The notes beneath the pieces were generated by a model. That model did no database searches and was not told where the DNA came from. It saw only the letters and a list, made by a program, of their open reading frames with translations. The position numbers and the translations under genes were made by a program. Positions 21,481 through 33,586 of a DNA stretch of 64,000 bases are shown in pieces; positions within the stretch are counted from its first letter, which is position 1, and every line of letters starts with the position of its first letter. Source of the stretch: Leucogyrophana mollusca (lineage: Eukaryota; Basidiomycota; Agaricomycetes; Boletales); contig MU266379.1 of NCBI GenBank assembly GCA_021014945.1, forward strand, positions 1-64,000, written 5' to 3'.

Positions 21481-22945
21481 CTAAGTTACAAGGTGGTTCT
21501 TGTAATCTCCGAACTCCCACTTGAAGCAATCCTGCAAAGGCTCATGAAACCATTGTTGCGTTTCACACGGAGAAATATAACTTACGACACAATCCTCCTC
21601 CTCTTTCGCCTTGGGGACGTCTCTTTCCTCTCCGCCCTCTCCATCAGGCCAGGGTCCATCCGCATCCAGCACATTCAAAATCACCTGCCTAATCGGATGC
21701 TTCTGGACATCAACATGCCACTTCAACTTCCGCACAGTATCGTAAACAATGCTCTTCCCCAAATGGCATCGCGTTTCAAGCGCATAACCCGCTTGAGCAC
21801 ATAATGATGCGGCGCCTGTGCATGTACCCTGTGGGATCGGGTCGGCGTTATGGTAAACATGGGTGATGGGTACTGGCGGGAGAGAAGAGTGTCCGCGTGA
21901 AGGAGGAAGTGGGAGGTGGAGTCGTGTGGCAGCCATTCGTTCTCCCGGCGCCTCGAAGGCGACTGCCGGAAGCCCAAAGGTGGATCCAAGAAGGGATGCG
22001 AGACTTCCCCCAAGACTATGGCCCACAAGCCATATATTAGCGGAAGGGTAAAGATATATCAGGTCGCGCACAAGGTTCTGTACCAGGGGCGGGATAACAA
22101 AAGTTTAGCAAAATTTGCATGCGCGATGCCTGGATTTTGAACGCACCACGCCCGTCGTGTAGAAAAGGCTGTCTTGTATGAGTGCTTCGGATAAACAGAT
22201 ATCATCGCATCGCCAGTGTAAAGCCGACCACGAGTAGCAATCGCAAACCGTCGAGAAGACCCATGAGAAATCTACTCGGGCGCAGCAGCAAGAAAAGAGA
22301 AGATTATCGTTAAGTTTGTCCTTCTTCGACGTTGGTCCCTGGAGGGTCGTTCCTTTGATGGAGAGGACTATCGTATTGTTATCGCGGGAACGGAAGACGA
22401 AGCCGCGGAAACCATCCTCGTCATTATCCCATCCAAAAGGAAAACTCTGGGCATTGAAATAAGCCTCTCTGGCTCGGCGGATGAGGATCGGAACTACATA
22501 CAGCGTTGATGTCCCACGAAGGTTCGAGCTCGAACCAATTCTTATGACCTGGTAACTGGTACGCATTCGCAGTCATGCGCGCCAATTGCGCCAGCGTGTG
22601 TCTATCCTCGACGTTGGGACCAAGGACCTGCGTCTCGTACCACTCGACCGGCTCGCTTTGCGCATGATGAAGAGATCTCAAGCGTGCATGTTCCAAAGAC
22701 TCCCATGATCGCGGGCGGTAAACAGAGGTGGGTCGTGCTTTGAGCGTGAGTGTAGGAGGCTCTACGTCTATGAGTCTAGGGCTGGCAAAAATCGACTGGT
22801 GTGTGTCGTACCCCGAGGGCACATGGTAGCTGTGGAGAACATCAAACACGAGGGGCTCGGAAATTGAAGCTTCGGCCTGTGCTGGAGCTGACGCAGTCGC
22901 CGCAACGAGCGGTAGAATTATTGTTATGACTGAGAGATAAAGCAT
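21481..22945 (-). CDS. atg15: Autophagy lipase ATG15
   Basis: Phospholipase delivered to the vacuole, where it breaks down the membranes of autophagic bodies. The N-terminus MLYLSVITIILPLVAATASA is a signal-anchor. The lumenal part includes RHTLAQLARMTANAYQLPGHKNWFEL. An intron joins this to SFPFGWDNDEDGFRGFVFRSRDNNTIVLSIKGT, then KLNDNLLFSCCCARV and VCDCYS, typical ATG15 Cys blocks. The class 3 lipase nucleophile elbow is IWLVGHSLGGSLASLLG (Ser in GHSLG), followed by FGLPAVAFEAPGERMAATRLHLP. The downstream hallmark THVYHNADPIPQGTCTG...GYALETRCHLGKSIVYDTV is complete. The C-terminus reads CETQQWFHEPLQDCFKWEF. At least three introns are present. The family signature is strong. Confidence 0.93.
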
Positions 22946-23238
22946 TCTAGAGTAAGCCCTGGAGACATCAGCCTGTATCCGCGGGGTAAATACTGTCGCT
23001 GATTGAGCCGCAGTGGGTGAGGAAAGCAGTTCAGGGAAGAACGACTGGGTGGGTTGCTGTAAAGCTTGCCTTTTTCGGGTTAACAGAGGTCACATCCAAC
23101 ACGTCCCGCAGTATACGACACGGTACTGCTCTGATCAGAATATCAAGAGGGACATAATCTACAAGTACATCAGAGTTGAGATAGATGGGAATACAGTGAT
23201 AAATTCGGGGGTGACTGCGGGTACACAAGACTTTCTCT

Positions 23239-24440
23239 TCAGGGGATACTGCTGCGGACATCCGTGATAGCTCCCTGATTCTTCGCAATCCACTCCCTGA
23301 TAAATGTACTACTCATCTTCGTCTGCTTCAACATCTCAGCATCTTCATGGTCGAGCTTCTCCGAGCTTGAGGAGATGACATCAATCACGAACGTGCGAAG
23401 AGATGGGAGTGATTTCGACGCTCGCTCTTTGTCGACTGGCAGACAACCCAATCCATCAGAGTAAGCAGTCAATCAAGGGGCGATACTTACTTGACATGGC
23501 CCCTGGAAGCGTTTCCTTGCTGACAACCAAAGCTTGGATATTCGGGTCCCATCCAGTAGGGCCATATACATCATTGATAGCCACGAGGTCATACTGGAGC
23601 TCCGAGCGGAAGAGGGTCAGAAAAGCGCGAGTTCTGGCGAAACGCGTTTGCAGGTCCTCGAGAACATGCCTATTAGACTTCTTCTTCAACAGATCATCGC
23701 CTGTGGATGTCACTAAGAAATAAGGAACCACTTGCGTGATGACTGGAGCACACCGGTAACCCCGACGATGACTTTCTCGGAACATATCCAAGCTGCCATG
23801 CTCAGCAATATCTTATGCCCGGCATGCAAGTGATCAAAAGTGCCCCCCAATGCTACCACAGGGTAAAACGGCGGGTAGCTGTCGTGACCCGAGAGCACGG
23901 GTGCAGCCGAAAGTCGACTGCTCACCGCTTCTGTTGGTGGTAGCACTATCTGTCTCAGAGATGATATCGAACCTGGCAGCGGTGCAGTGATATCATCTAC
24001 AATAGGGAGTAAAAAACGCGATCTAAATCCCAGCAACGGCAGTGGGACAACGCACCGCCCTCAACCCGGAAGCTAACTTCTGTAGTTTCACCGAGAGTCT
24101 CCGGAAGCGACTCTGTGGGTCCCTTCAGTAAGACGTCGATGTCTATGAGGACCTTTCCCATGTCCTGCGCAACTTTGGTTGCTTGAACATAGACGAACGT
24201 CAGTAGCCTCTGCACCTCATCCCAGGAGCCAGTACGTGAGACTCCAGTGGTCTGAGCGGTGCCTCCCTGGCCATCATTCCGAGGAGGATCAAATAGTCTC
24301 GAGAACAGAACGATAACCAGGCGCTGAGATGTCGCTCCCGCCGCGGAAGCTATTGCAGCCGTAAGGTGGTGGGGCGTTTCTAGGTTATCGATAGTCGCAA
24401 GCAGGATTGCGACCTTGAATTCGTCGAGCGCGGCCGACAT
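23239..24440 (-). CDS. cab4: Phosphopantetheine adenylyltransferase (CoA synthesis)
   Basis: Fourth step of coenzyme A synthesis: 4'-phosphopantetheine plus ATP gives dephospho-CoA. The long N-terminal part (MSAALDEFKVAILLATIDNLETPHHLTAAIASA...) has no recognised motif but occurs in eukaryotic forms. The catalytic nucleotidyltransferase core has PVVALGGTFDHLHAGHKILL, with the T/H-x-G-H motif. SEKVIVGVT, RFARTRAFLTLFRSELQYDLVAINDVYGPTGWDPNIQALVVSKET and the closing KMSSTFIREWIAKNQ follow. About four introns interrupt it. It lacks a dephospho-CoA kinase domain, as expected for fungi, where Cab5 does that step. It shares a 417-base divergent promoter with the DHHC gene. Confidence 0.87.
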
Positions 24441-24857
24441 TGAATTGTCGTCTGTGCTGCGAAATGGGTGCTACTGAGCGTCTGGGGCGGGCACACGCAT
24501 TGCTAGGAAATTGCTAACATCACGCTATAGTCGTGGTATAGGTTTCCTATCGTGGGAGTTTCGTTCTTTTACCTCGACCCTTGCGTGCGGTGTGCTGCAG
24601 CTGGCCCAAGTTATAGTCCAATTATTGGGCTGGCCATTATCAACTCCTGCTCCTGCTTTTCCCTCTTGTGCCCTATAATATTTGCTTCAAACGGTTATTC
24701 CTAGCTGGCTCCGAGGACGTTCACAGGTCCTGAGCTTCGGGAAAACTATTCTCGGGTTCTCGGACGTTTCTAGTGGCATTCCAGCAAGCCCATATACCCA
24801 GGTCGATCTCGCCTTTCTTGTTCGTGGACTTCTTCTTCTCCTGTCATCCCAGCATCA
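24441..24857. promoter_or_regulatory. Divergent promoter, CoA enzyme / DHHC gene
   Basis: A gene-free 417-base gap between two outward-facing start codons. TATAATA at 24674-24680 could serve the plus-strand gene. The CT-rich stretch just before 24858 is typical of a fungal leader. Confidence 0.4.
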
Positions 24858-27151
24858 ATGGCAGCAGCCTCCCCAACATCACCATCCTTTTCCGCGTCCT
24901 CCTTCTCTAGTCCCTCGCCGCAGAAGAAGCACAGACCCGCCCAGCTGCCTTTGCCTGATTCCAACCTCAGTGTAGCACCTATTCAACGGTTCCAGGATCG
25001 AAGCCTTTCTCCACGAAGATCTGGCAGTCTCGGTGCGAGCTCTGGCCAAGCGCTGGGCAATCACGCTCGTTCCATTTCAACTGTTGGACACCACAGGCTA
25101 AATTCATCCGCCCATAGAGATTACCCCTTGTCATCCCCACCCGCTGTCACCACCTTTCAGCTCCCTCCTATTCCGAGCTCTACCCATGCTGGCGGCATAC
25201 CTCCCTCCGCTTCCCATTTCAGACCTTCAAGACCCAATCATTCTCGACCGTCGTCCTCACTCTCGGTGTCCTCGAACGATGTCCTTCCAACTTTCCACTC
25301 CGCTCCCCCCGATCAGTTTCCTCTCGCTCCGCTAACACGACAGACCTCACGCGAGTCGGACTTTGGCAGCGTCACTGGTCCAAGCTCAGTCAAGGAGCTC
25401 GCGCCTAATTTATCAAAACGACTCAAACATAGTCGCGAGCCTCTTCTGCCAATGCACACTCGCTCAATTATTGCGAGCCATAGCGTGCCGTCGCGCATTT
25501 CAGTGCATCGCAACCCTTCGCAACGTAGCACCACGAATGCGAACCGTCGTGTCCGAAATAGCATCGAGAAAGTGTTTCGCCGAGGGTTGAGTTTTGATTC
25601 CGCGCGCAAGTCAACGAGCAGTCCTGCATACCCCGCCAGCGCGAGACTGTCGTCTACAGAGGAACATGAGGTTGTAAACCCTGCGGATGACATGTACTTC
25701 ACAAGACGAAAGTCAACATCATCGCCTCCACGCCCACGAGGCGCACGACAACTACACGTCGCCACGTCGCAATCGTATTCGTCTACCCCTCGCCACATAT
25801 TTATCTCAGTGCCCCCTAAAGAGCATCCACCACTATCCGCACTCCCGGTTTCCCCGTCTCAGCGAAGATTCCAACGGTATCCTTCGCGAAATCGGTTCTT
25901 TTGTGGGGGACGTCTTCTGACAGGTGGAGACTCCCCTTGGGCTTTTATCGCATCCGTAGTCGTCGTCTTAAGCATAACGGGCGTGTGGTTCGGCACCACG
26001 TGTGTATGGTGGTGGCGTAATGAAAGCCCTGCAGTTGCTGCCGTGGGTGCGTATATGTGCTTGCTAACGGTTTCGTGCATGTTCACTACGGTAAGGCGCA
26101 CGTGTCGGTTAACCCACGAATTAGCATTGACGAAATACTTGTTCAGGCCTTTCGCGACCCAGGGATTTTGCCACGGGATCTCGATCCTGATCCCCCACTT
26201 CCTGCCACATCCCCTTCGGATGGTGGTATCCGTGCGCCTTTACCTCGAGACCTCAAAGTGCGCAGCGATACGTAAGTCGATTTATTGCGATGACAGAGCT
26301 GAAAGCACATTTAACATAATCCAGTGTCCGCGTTAAATATTGTCCGACCTGCAAGACTTACCGGCCTCCTCGGTCTAGCCATTGCAAAATGGTAGGTAGT
26401 CTCTGCGCACGTTGAATCGAAATTAATTAAAACCTGCAGTGCGACAACTGCGTCGATGGCTGTGACCATCACTGTCAGTGGGTTAATAATTGCGTCGGCC
26501 GGCGTAACTACACGTTTTTCTTTGCCTTTCTATTTTCCGCAGTAAGTCGTTTGAAGGGTCGTCAAACTGTGGCATTGGCGGTGTTAATTCGTTCATCTAG
26601 GTATTGACCCTTTGCCTTGTGATTTGCACGTCCGCCATTCACCTGTATCTTCTCACTCGAGACGACCACGTTAATTTCGTAGGTGCGTTGGACAGAGGTG
26701 TTGGTAGTGCGGTGGCCTTTTCGCTATCAGTCATAGTCATCTGGCCAGTCACAGCCCTTCTGGCGTATCACATGAGGGTAAGAGCCGTAAATTCTACTTT
26801 GTCAAATTGCCATCTAAAATTGGGCTCAGCTACTCCTTTTGAATGTCACCACTATCGAACAAGTGTGTTTAATTTTCTCTTGGGCAGACCCTGTTTTCTA
26901 ATGACTGTATGATGTCGCAGATCAGGAACCAAGCACACAAAACCCTTGTTCCAGGTGCAGCACCTCCCAACCCATTTTCTTATGGTTCCTGGCGACACAA
27001 TCTTGCGGAGGTGCTCTGTCGTCCTGCTGGTTTTTCGTGGATTGACGCACAGGGGCTTGTCACGGAAGACAAGCGGCGCATAAATCCGGGACTTGACGAC
27101 GTGGGGATGGGGTGGGAAGGTGGCGACCTTGAGAGGGCCGTGGAGCCCTAG
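24858..27151 (+). CDS. erf2: DHHC palmitoyltransferase, ERF2-like
   Basis: Membrane enzyme that attaches palmitate to Cys residues; yeast Erf2 acts on Ras at the ER with Erf4. A long Ser/Pro-rich cytosolic N-terminus (about 360 residues) precedes [20 protein letters not shown], a typical entry into TM1. TM1 is [24 protein letters not shown]2 is [19 protein letters not shown]. After an intron come [17 protein letters not shown] and then the zinc/catalytic block [37 protein letters not shown], with the active Cys in DHHC. TM3 and TM4 follow ([39 protein letters not shown]). The tail has [19 protein letters not shown]. Around six introns lie in the second half. The N-terminus is longer than in yeast. 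Confidence 0.88.
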
Positions 27152-28381
27152 AGAAGCCACCTGGTTTGTGCGCCTCAGCTGAGGTGTTGTGCAGGGTCAT
27201 CTATCGGATAGTCAACCGTGTTCATCGCTCTTGGTTTTATAGACGTTGACTGATGCAGTGCTTCAATTTCTGTTCAACCAGCACCGCTATTTTTGGGGAG
27301 CGTTTCAAGGAGGTTCAATATGCCATTTTTCTGATCCGTGTGGGTTCTTGACTCCACTTCGACGTGAATACTGACGCTTCGCAACCTCGTGTCGTGGATG
27401 TACCCAAGTTTCGGTCCACCATTAACAGGGGAAAACGTCAAAGGTTCTGAGAGATATCTGACAATGGGTGCAATGGGGCTGCTGATCGTGACCCAGTGAT
27501 TCTGTTTCCGATGGCTCATTGTTATCGATGTGCGTAGATGATTCAGCTTATAGGCAGCGATACTTCCAGGGGTCATGGCCACCGTTTCTTATTCATTCCA
27601 TTCCCCAGATATCTCGTCACGCTCTCACAGCTGCTGAGCTGAGCCTGCCTCTTGGCTTCTCCAAGGCCGACGAGAACGCACGGTTACCGTGTATGGACCA
27701 TAGGGACCGGCGGGTAAGGCAAATGCTGTACAAATGGTGCTATCTTTGGTCGCGTTTTTGTACTTCTTGTTACTGTAAGAAGTCTGAGAAGCAGCTAGCA
27801 TGCTTCTGGAGAACGAATGTACACACGACCCCGGACGCGTGCGTATGGTGTCTTTATAATGACAGGAATAGTTAGCCACTTAACTGTGGGTGAGGATGCA
27901 CAAAGCAAAATGCGAAGGTTGGTTGTCGTTCGTCGTTGTGACTTGCGAGACCCAAAAGATAAAGATTAGCGTTGTTAGAGAGTGGAACGTCGGAAACCAT
28001 AATTAAGGGCACAAGGCACCCACCCCAGTTTTCGATCAGACAGACGGTGATGTATGGCCATGTTTCCCTCGGCCCGACGACCCTGGTCTGCGCTGAGCTT
28101 TAATATTCGTTCTGCGATTTAATTTGTGAGCTCCGGAGGGCACGGCATTTCCTTGCCATCACCGTTGGGCTTCCTCTTGACCTCTAGTGTCTTCCCGCTG
28201 ACCCTTGTAAACGTACGCCTCAAGCTCTCGCAACTGCTGGGAGCTCAACAGTAGGACTAATTTCGAATTTTGGGCCAAAGATCGCCGGTCCAGCTGGTCC
28301 AGTGAAGGCCCAAGGGCATCCACCATAATTCGGCGATTTCGGGTCAAAATCGAGCAAGGAAACTTATAACCGGCTTGTCCT
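27152..28381. other. Intergenic, 1.2 kb
   Basis: I see no supported gene. A minus-strand frame at 27274-27582 (102 codons, start MAMTPGSIAAYKLNHLRTS) has varied composition, and another at 27625-27879 lies just upstream of it, but a good splice joining them was not found. The region should hold the 3' end of the DHHC gene and the promoter of the Zn2Cys6 gene. Confidence 0.4.
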
Positions 28382-31300
28382 ATGGAATCTTCTGCCCGGG
28401 ACCCAAAATCCAACGACTCTCATCCAGTGCCGCAACAGCCGATTTCACAATCCTCCGCAAAGCCTACCAGGAAACCGCGGCAGAAGAAACAGGCCGACTC
28501 CCCAAAACCTTCACGCCCCGCGGCGGAGTCCTCTCGCCGTCCTTCCAGCCGTCGGGAGAGTTCAGGCAACACCACATCACAGTCAACGGCCGCTGGTGCG
28601 TTACTTTCCTCCCAGTGGGGGCTACGGCTCCGATTAACGTCATTTTCCTGTTTTTGTTTGGCCTGAAGCTTCTCGGCCGTCGACAGACTTGCAAGACGCT
28701 GCACGGCTTAACGCACTCCGTGGACCTACGCTCCAGCCATACCCCGGCCCTGTACCTTACATGATGAATAACTATCCGATACATCCGTCTCCGTTTACGC
28801 AACATCCATCCGGAGCATCGTACGGTTCGCCTAGCACTATGAATGGTGCTAGCGGACCAGGTATGCCTGGCCAGTATTATCCCATGCACCAATCTCCGTA
28901 CCCTCCCGCTCCACATGGGTATGCTCCCTATCCCCAATACCCACAGCAGATGATGATGTACGGTCATCCCCCGCGAAACACCTCACTTCCTGAGCAGTCT
29001 CAACCTGCCAATGTCCCATCTCCGGTCCAAACCCCCGCAACTGCTGCGACAGGTAAGCGGAAGCGAAAGTCTGATGGCGCGCGGGGGAAGACCGTTGTGG
29101 ACAGGGACTCTGACCAGGAAGGTCCTTCGGGGAGTGATGCGGCCGGAAAACAAGGCACCCCATCCGCGAGTACTCCAACCGCAGCTGAAATGAAGAAGCG
29201 CACCAAGACGCAGCGAGCGTGTGATAGCTGCCGAAGTCGAAAAATCAGGTGTGTAAAAGCGCTAAGCTCATGCTTGCTGGTTTCGCCATCTTTTCTTTTC
29301 CATCCGTTCGAATATCTGTGACTGAAAAATTGGGTAGATGTGACGTTCTTGCCGACTCGGAGCCTCCCCTGTGTCAGCATTGCAAACAATATGGTTTTGA
29401 ATGCACATTTTTCCTCCCGATCACTGAAACACGCTTCAAAAAGAAGAAACTCGAAGAGGAGGCGGCAGAAAAGGAAAAAGAAAAGTCAGCCGATCTGGCA
29501 CGCAACAATACTTCATCTCCCCAAACCGACTCGCAAAAAGGCGACCGCCGAGTTTATGGCACGTATTTTTGTGGAAAGTTATCAAGGCCCTGTATCTCAT
29601 GCTGCTTTAAATCGCAGGCCCGACGACTGCCGTCCATCTCTTGCATTCACAAGCTACAATATCCTCTCGCATTTATGAGAGTTACGATCAACGGCATCAG
29701 CACACTTGGGAGGTGTCGAAGAATGGTGATGGCGTCATTTCCGTGCAGAATATTCCCGTGGACGAAAAACAGGTGTCACATCCGAAACCGATTGACCTTC
29801 GTCTAGAACCCGAAGTCATTCAGAATCTCGTCAACGCCTATTTCAAAGAAATTGCTCCCATTTTGCCTGTCGTCTCGCAAGCGGAGTTCCTAGCCAGTCC
29901 GTCACCATCACCAATTTTGCTTTACTCGATGTGCCTGGTTGCCGCCGCTCGAAGGGAAGTGCCGCAGAGTGTCTTCGACTCGATCCGCTACGCGGTAAAT
30001 GGCGTTATCAAATCAGACGACGTTCTTTCAACAGCATCAATCGCAAATGTGCAGGCATTGCTGATATTGAGCATGGTTGGCGACAGCCATTCCCAGTTTG
30101 TGCCCAATGCACTATCCGCGTTGTGGATAAGACTTGGTACAGCAATTCGGATGGTAAGACTATTATCCTTAGGCGTGGAGGCGACGCCTGATTTTGGCTT
30201 CTTGTCTTGTAGGCGCAAGATCTAGGATTGCACCGCGCAGAATCGGTAAAGCAGAGCATTGAGCTTCGTCGACGGTTGTGGGGTGCTTGTGTCATCTGCG
30301 ATCGATGGTGAGCACCTTCGTCTCAATCTCAGCGACTTATGCTCAGCCACAACAACAGGCTAAGTCTCACGTACGGTCATCCGTACATGATCGACGTGCA
30401 GGATTGTGATGCGCGCCTCCCTTCATCGGGCGATCCCAATGATTTGTACATGGATGAGCTTGTTAGGCTCAGCGTGATACTAGGACGCGTACTCAAGACC
30501 ATCTATAGGTAACCTTATTGTCTTGAATATACACTATGGCTGCTGAACGTGATATGCAGTCCTTCAGGCTTGATGTTCACGACCGACGACATGCTGTACA
30601 CTCTTCTAGCAGACCTCGAGGCCTGGAAAACTCACCTCCCTGACAGCCTTCAGTATCGGGGACCCGACACCCCCCAGAACGCCGGTACGTTCTGTACCGT
30701 CTTATACTTTGCCCATGACCTAACTTTTCATCGAGTACAGGCCTTCTGCATTTGTTATACTCCTGCGTCTGCATGATATTCTGGCGGGTATTCATGCGTA
30801 TATCATATACTTGCCCGGCACACCTCAAATTTGGTCTCACTGTGGAGACTTGGAGTGCTCTCGTGCGTCTCACGGGGGAGTCAATTGACTGGCTGGACGC
30901 GCATGAGCATATGTACGATGTGTGGTTGCTGGTCGCATATGCAGCGACATCGTGTGCGCTTGTTCAGGTATATGCCGTAGCATTGACTACTAGACACGTC
31001 ATGCTCATACATTTTCATCATAGTATCACACATGGGCGCGACGCCAAGATGCTGACGCCGCTGCTAAACTGCGCAAACTTCGTGATTGCGTACGTAGATG
31101 GGAAGGGTCGATCTCCCCTGACCATATGTCTGCACGTCGTAAAGTGCGTTTCTTTCTTATTCGCTTTCGTTAACCGGCTTAAATTTGCAACAGACAGCCG
31201 AGATCATCAGTCTCTTGTACGAATCCACCCAAGGTCCACCTATCCCCCTTGATCAACCACCCCTACTAAACCCAACGGGTGGCGTCAAGGGCAAGCAACA

Positions 31301-31960
31301 ACTTGGTGGTCTGGAATACAAAAAGGACCCTTCACGTCCCGGAGGCGGTGTATTTGTTGCCCATGGAGAGGCTCGCACAGGTGATTATGAAGGCATTGCC
31401 CCGGGGACCATCATTACTTCGTCCGACGATGAGTCAGAAGGTTAGCTTCCGAGGTCCCCTCCCGCTTCAACAAGCGTGAATGCTGATCGCGTGCGTACCG
31501 ACAGGACTAAGTGATCCTCGAAATCGTCGGGGATCGTCGCTGGTGACGATCACGCCCCTTCCATCCGCGCCTGCCCGCAGTGGGAGTGTGGGCTTCCCGA
31601 ATATGAACCCAGCACTGAACAACGTTACGGGACAGACGCCGGGGAATGTGCAGGTGCTTAATGTCCTTGACGTGCCCCAGGCTTCGAACACGCTCCAGCA
31701 GTTCGCGATGGCGGACGTGGGGCTCCTTGAGGGTATACCTGGGGGGATGTTTGACTGGGGTGGGTGTTTCTTTGATAGTTTCGCGGGCATTGTATTGATA
31801 TGGACGTCAAGGCCAATGGGATTCGTTCTTTTCCCGATTCAATGCCTCCGTCGCGGAGGCAAATCAGTCTGCGTCCCAAAGACCAGGTCAGCATGCTGAA
31901 GGTCCGAGTGCTGCAACCTCCCCACAGCAGTCACGCGGAACTCCCCAGGAGCAGCAATAG
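28382..31960 (+). CDS. Zn2Cys6 transcription factor with fungal middle-homology domain
   Basis: Gal4-type nuclear regulator. The start MESSARDPKSNDSHPVPQQP leads into a basic and Pro/Tyr/Met-rich low-complexity region (GYAPYPQYPQQMMMYGHPP). The zinc cluster is RACDSCRSRKIR-CDVLADSEPPLCQHCKQYGFECTF; six Cys are present, and an intron separates the third from its codon neighbours. FFLPITETRFKKKKLEEEAAEKEKEK follows, a basic linker and coiled coil. The regulatory domain includes LILSMVGDSHS, ALWIRLGTAIRMAQDLGLHRA, RRRLWGACVICDRWLSLTYGHPYMIDVQDCDARLPS. The tail ends DWG-QWDSFFSRFNASVAEANQ...PQEQQ at 31960. About nine introns are present. The long loop between Cys3 and Cys4 recalls regulators of sugar-polymer use, but the target genes are unknown. 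Confidence 0.85.
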
Positions 31961-33586
31961 CGCGTGAAATTCCGCGCGCCTTATAACGAACCTTTTTGTA
32001 CTTTGACTACTTTCTCGTTGCATCGCGAACATTTGACCGCCTGCACGATCCTCGGTTCAGCTACTATTGTGCGACTGTAGCCTCACCTTTATGTGTACAT
32101 ATGTGTAACCCCCTCCCTTACTTTAATCACTCCTACCCCTGCTTCTTAATTGTCAAAACTTTGTTTTTCCTTACGCTGTTGTCGTCGTTGTTCGCCACCC
32201 TCTGCTGTTCGTACGTTGCTGAATGGGCGTTGATCCAAGAATGGTCATATCATTACAGGAAGAATGTACGAACAGGGGGCATACCGTAAGGGATCCTCAG
32301 ATCTCGATGACGCACTGAATAACAGGGTCAGAAGCGCGTTGCGGCAGCGAAACAGGGCCTTCTGCAGGTTCGAACAACTTGAACTTCGACTAGCCACTTG
32401 ACTGGTTTTACTGTATAGGGAAAAGGTTTTTAGCAGGGTAGCTTTGAGCCTGAGCAATGCACTAGTTGCGGGGGCTAGTGTGTTTATGTGAACGCTTGTC
32501 GCCATCGTGAGGCTGTGGAAAGCAAAAAAAAAAAACATGTTGCACGCCCTGAGCTCATTACTTGGAATATGTTCCTGTTCAAGCGACCGTGTGGTGGTTG
32601 ATGCAGAATCTGACGTACTAACCAACTTGAGACTCGTCCAAGTATATGTCATCTAAATCGATGCCAGGTGGGTATGCACGACGAGCCACCTGACCTCGAC
32701 ACTACTCGACACTACTCGACACCACATTGTCAGTCTGAGCTGCGCAGTGTGGACGCTCAACGAGAGGAAAGAGTAAGAGGTTTCGTACACGTTATCGTTA
32801 TGTATAATGCTCGTCATACTCGGAGCCGGCGGTCTGGGTCGTGTCTGGTCGATCGGAGATTTCTGCGTAAGAAAACACGCAGATATCGGCGAGTTGGGGA
32901 GACCACCCGCGTATGTCCGTGCGCAAGACAAGACCTACGTCAGTTATGCAGCGGAACAACAGTGGAACAGAAAATGTTCGCACTGTGGAGCATCGCCGGG
33001 AGTATTGTTACGGCATCCGAGAGTGGGAGGGAACAGCTATTCTTCTCACAGGGCATGGTGGTTGCATGGCATGAGATGTCAAAGATGCATGCTTCGAATT
33101 GATGGTGGGGAATGAAAATCTAGATAGCAATATTCTCCGCCAAACAATGTTTCCATTTACAGCACAACGCTGGGCCGAGTGTCAATTGTCTGACCCACTT
33201 GTTGAGCAAAAAGCTGGGGCTGCAGGCGGTCGTAGACAGTGAAGACGTCGTGGTTGTAGGAAGAAAGAGAATGTAGTCAGGATGAAACAGGAAACAGAGT
33301 GATAGAAGCTTGCAAGCGTGCAATTTAGGCGAGAGGCGAGCCGTGGATCTGATGTTGTTTTGCAACGTTTTCTCTCGCGTCTCCGCTCACTCGTTTGAAC
33401 TATTCTCTCTAATCATTCCATGTCTTCCTTCGCAGTGCACCTTAGCCCACAATCCTAATAATCGCTGGCCGTACAAAACTTATCCCTCTCACAGTACGTT
33501 TCTAATCCTACCCGCGACGGACAGACAATCCCGGGCTATTCGGTGCCCCGCAAGATCCAACTAGCCAGCCTAGTCTTTCGTTCTTT
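31961..33586. other. Intergenic, 1.6 kb, with a short tandem repeat
   Basis: No gene is supported. A 10-11-base unit (CACTACTCGA) is repeated about three times near 32699-32722, and an A12 run lies near 32526. Frames of 80-144 codons on both strands lack any motif and overlap each other. The last 200 bases are CT-rich and probably form the promoter and leader of the LIM gene. Confidence 0.45.
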